Shown: positions 62,011 through 63,384 of the stretch, in pieces
Position numbering within the stretch: position 1 is the stretch's first letter
How the letters are laid out: each line of letters begins with the position of its first letter
Assembly (NCBI GenBank): GCA_900547035.1
Contig: URFM01000014.1
Location: 1-63,384, forward strand
DNA length: 63,384 nt
Source of the DNA: an uncultured Clostridium sp.
GTDB taxonomy: Bacteria > Bacillota > Clostridia > Lachnospirales > Lachnospiraceae
Reading direction: 5' to 3'
The notes under the pieces: generated by a model
Told to the model about the DNA's origin: nothing
Seen by the model: the letters and a program-made list of their open reading frames with translations, nothing else
The model's database searches: none
Made by a program: the position numbers and the translations under genes

Positions 62011-62349
62011 ACATGAATGCAAAAACTGTTTTCATGCAAATATTCGCCCACCATCGATTGCGGATGGTTAAGCCCATACGGACAGGCGGGGCGGCTGCCG
62101 ATTGTGGTCACATGCCACGTTATTGATTGAGTTAAAAGCTCAAATTTTATAAGTTGATTACTTTATAATCAGTACCAAGCTGGTACCTATCACTTGTGAA
62201 ACGGTCAATAAAGAGTAGTAACAGTATTTGCTATGGACTCTGGAAAATAGTTTTTGCGCACAGGCTTTATCAGCCTGCGAAGGGCGAAGGGGCCCACAAA
62301 CACTATGATTGCAATAGACAGGTGGTAGTATGCGCCTGTCTATTTTTTT
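62011..62349 (+). ncRNA. Large structured non-coding RNA, possibly raiA motif
   Basis: About 340 bases between a good promoter and a terminator, with no credible ORF. Clean hairpins follow each other: ACCATC/GATGGT, TTGAG/CTCAA, GATTA/TAATC, GTACC/GGTAC and CAGGCT/AGCCTG, joined by purine-rich single strands such as GTGAAACGGTCAATAAAGAG and CCCACAAACACTATGATTGC. This many closed stems with conserved-looking joints is typical of a folded RNA. It lacks the marks of RNase P RNA, tmRNA and SRP RNA. Of the large RNAs in Firmicutes, the raiA motif seems the best guess from memory, but I cannot confirm it. Confidence 0.65.
62313..62349 (+). terminator. Terminator of the structured ncRNA
   Basis: AATAGACAGG (62313-62322) pairs with CCTGTCTATT (62335-62344), and a run of seven T follows (62343-62349). 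The dispersed repeat begins in this T-run. Confidence 0.9.
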
Positions 62350-62420
62350 GTTACGAGCACTTAGCGCCTTATCTTTAGGCGCTTACGTGCGATACATGCA
62401 GAGTACTTGGCGAGGTCTTA
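62348..62420. repeat. Dispersed palindromic repeat, copy 4 (truncated)
   Basis: TTGTTACGAGCAC, unit A (GCGCCTTATCTTTAGGCGC) and the left half of unit B (GAGTACTTGGCGAGGTCTTATC); the right arm of B is missing. Again it lies directly behind a terminator T-tract. It ends about 30 bases before the decarboxylase start. Confidence 0.8.
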
Positions 62421-62452
62421 TCATCATTTTTTAGAGAGCAGGAGAAAAAGTT

Positions 62453-63384
62453 ATGGATTTGAATGCACAGAAGAGGGCGCCCATTTACGAGGCCCTGGAA
62501 GCATTCCGGCGCAAAAGGATTGTCCCTTTTGACGTTCCGGGACACAAAAGAGGGAGAGGAAATCCGGAGCTTCGGGAGCTTCTGGGGGAACGGTGCGTCA
62601 GCCTGGACGTAAATTCCATGAAGCCCCTGGACAATCTGTGCCATCCCGTGTCCGTCATCAAGGAGGCGGAGGAGCTGGCGGCAGAGGCATTCCGGGCGGA
62701 CCATGCCTTCTTCATGGTAGGGGGGACCACCTCCTCGGTGCAGAGCATGGTGCTGTCCGCCTGCAAGGCCGGGGACAAGATTATCCTGCCCAGAAACGTA
62801 CACAAGAGCGTCATCAACGCCCTGGTGCTCTGCGGCGCCACCCCGGTTTACGTGAATCCGGAGGTGGACAAAAAGCTGGGGATTTCCCTGGGAATGGAAC
62901 TGCCCGAGGTGGAGCGGGCGGTGAAGGAGAATCCGGACGCCACCTGCATTCTGGTAAACAATCCCACCTACTACGGCATTTGTTCGGACCTGCGCTCCAT
63001 CGTGAAGCTGGCCCACGACCACGGGATGCTGGCTTTGGTGGATGAGGCCCATGGAACTCACCTTTACTTTGGGGAGGACCTTCCCGTCTGTGCCATGGAC
63101 GCGGGAGCGGATATGGCCTCCGTGTCCATGCACAAATCCGGCGGAAGCCTGACCCAGAGTTCCCTCCTTCTGACCAGCAAGAACGTCAGCTGGGAATATG
63201 TAAGCCAGATCATCAATCTCACCCAGACCACCAGCGCCTCCTATCTGCTGCTGTCCAGTTTGGATATTTCCAGGCGGAACCTGGCCCTTAGGGGGCGGGA
63301 ATCCTTCCGCAAGGTCCGCGAGATGGCGGAGTATGCCAGGGAAGAAATCAACAGCATCGGCGGATATTATGCCTATGGCCGGGA
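62453..63384 (+). CDS. Orn/Lys/Arg decarboxylase-family protein, 3' end cut off by window
   Basis: The frame is open to the window edge; 310 residues are visible. It has the PLP-fold start typical of the family (PIYEALEAFRRKRIVPFDVPGHKRG), the FMVGGTTSSVQSMV loop, VDEAHGTHLYF (cofactor Asp) and the Schiff-base Lys in SVSMHKSGGSLTQSS. It would decarboxylate a basic amino acid to a polyamine precursor; lysine, arginine and ornithine cannot be told apart. ATG 62453 has AGGAG at 62440-62444. Short family members of this kind (about 480 aa) are common in Firmicutes. Confidence 0.9.
   Translation, partial: MDLNAQKRAPIYEALEAFRRKRIVPFDVPGHKRGRGNPELRELLGERCVSLDVNSMKPLDNLCHPVSVIKEAEELAAEAFRADHAFFMVGGTTSSVQSMVLSACKAGDKIILPRNVHKSVINALVLCGATPVYVNPEVDKKLGISLGMELPEVERAVKENPDATCILVNNPTYYGICSDLRSIVKLAHDHGMLALVDEAHGTHLYFGEDLPVCAMDAGADMASVSMHKSGGSLTQSSLLLTSKNVSWEYVSQIINLTQTTSASYLLLSSLDISRRNLALRGRESFRKVREMAEYAREEINSIGGYYAYGR

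Noticed and set aside
62011..62349. RNase P RNA, tmRNA or SRP RNA
   Set aside because: The key conserved segments of each (for example GAGGAAAGTCC, the tRNA-like ends with TTCGA, the GGAA Alu/S-domain loop set) are not visible.

Overview
The window reads as chromosome of a spore-forming, low-to-mid GC Clostridia, most likely family Lachnospiraceae. The evidence is the conserved gene string asp23-nusB-xseA-xseB-ispA-dxs-tlyA-nadK-argR-recN-spoIVB, a FeoA-FeoB fusion, a DUF4234/DUF2752 pair, a PD-(D/E)XK protein of a type common in that family, strong AGGAGG ribosome sites, and frequent TTG/GTG starts. Genus is not claimed. No rRNA, tRNA, phage or IS element was seen.

Layout. 1-3.7 kb: operon of a VWA protein (5' end cut off), an XpaC-like protein, a solute-binding-like protein and TelA. 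3.7-5.8 kb: OmpR-type two-component system, divergent from two tandem TolC-like genes (6.1-8.4 kb). 8.5-10.5 kb: FSA-type transaldolase, bioY, carD. 10.6-14.0 kb (minus): feoAB and ansA. 14.2-18.9 kb: nfeD, SPFH protein, MATE exporter, short HPr-like protein, nudC, HAD phosphatase. 19.1-20.8 kb: ilvN-ilvC. 21-25 kb: lipoprotein, second two-component system, two small membrane proteins. 25-30.3 kb: LysR, leuCD, LysR, cysteine desulfidase-family gene. 30.5-41.3 kb: the conserved Clostridia housekeeping string ending in spoIVB. 41.4-42.6 kb: nagA. 42.8-50.8 kb: an unusual Hsp70 operon. 50.9-52.6 kb: an odd radical SAM gene with a coupled partner. 52.8-60.8 kb: anchored extracellular protein, queA, rluB-type, ligA, metA, ABC-F. 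60.8-62.4 kb: a nonsense-disrupted nuclease-like gene and a large structured ncRNA. End: Orn/Lys/Arg-decarboxylase-family gene, cut off by the window.

The best candidate for a new system is the 43.3-50.8 kb operon. It encodes a GrpE-like factor, two adjacent 554-aa Hsp70s that both stop before the substrate-binding lid and have a replaced interdomain linker, a four-helix membrane protein, a 680-aa protein with a large cytosolic part, membrane helices and a probably external SH3b domain, and a single-pass protein. No J-domain HPD motif is present. I infer a membrane-coupled Hsp70 machine working at the envelope. Just upstream lies a tandem duplicate that has decayed by an internal deletion plus frameshift, creating a chimeric reading frame that hides the true grpE-like start.

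Two dispersed non-coding families also stand out. One is a palindromic repeat in four places, each directly behind an intrinsic terminator and with compensatory changes in its arms. The other is a promoter-proximal element (consensus GTAACnGTTCAGGACGGC) lying just after the -10 box of several unrelated genes. Amino-acid synthesis genes (ilvN, ilvC, leuCD, metA) carry leader hairpins or LysR neighbours that suggest separate regulation.
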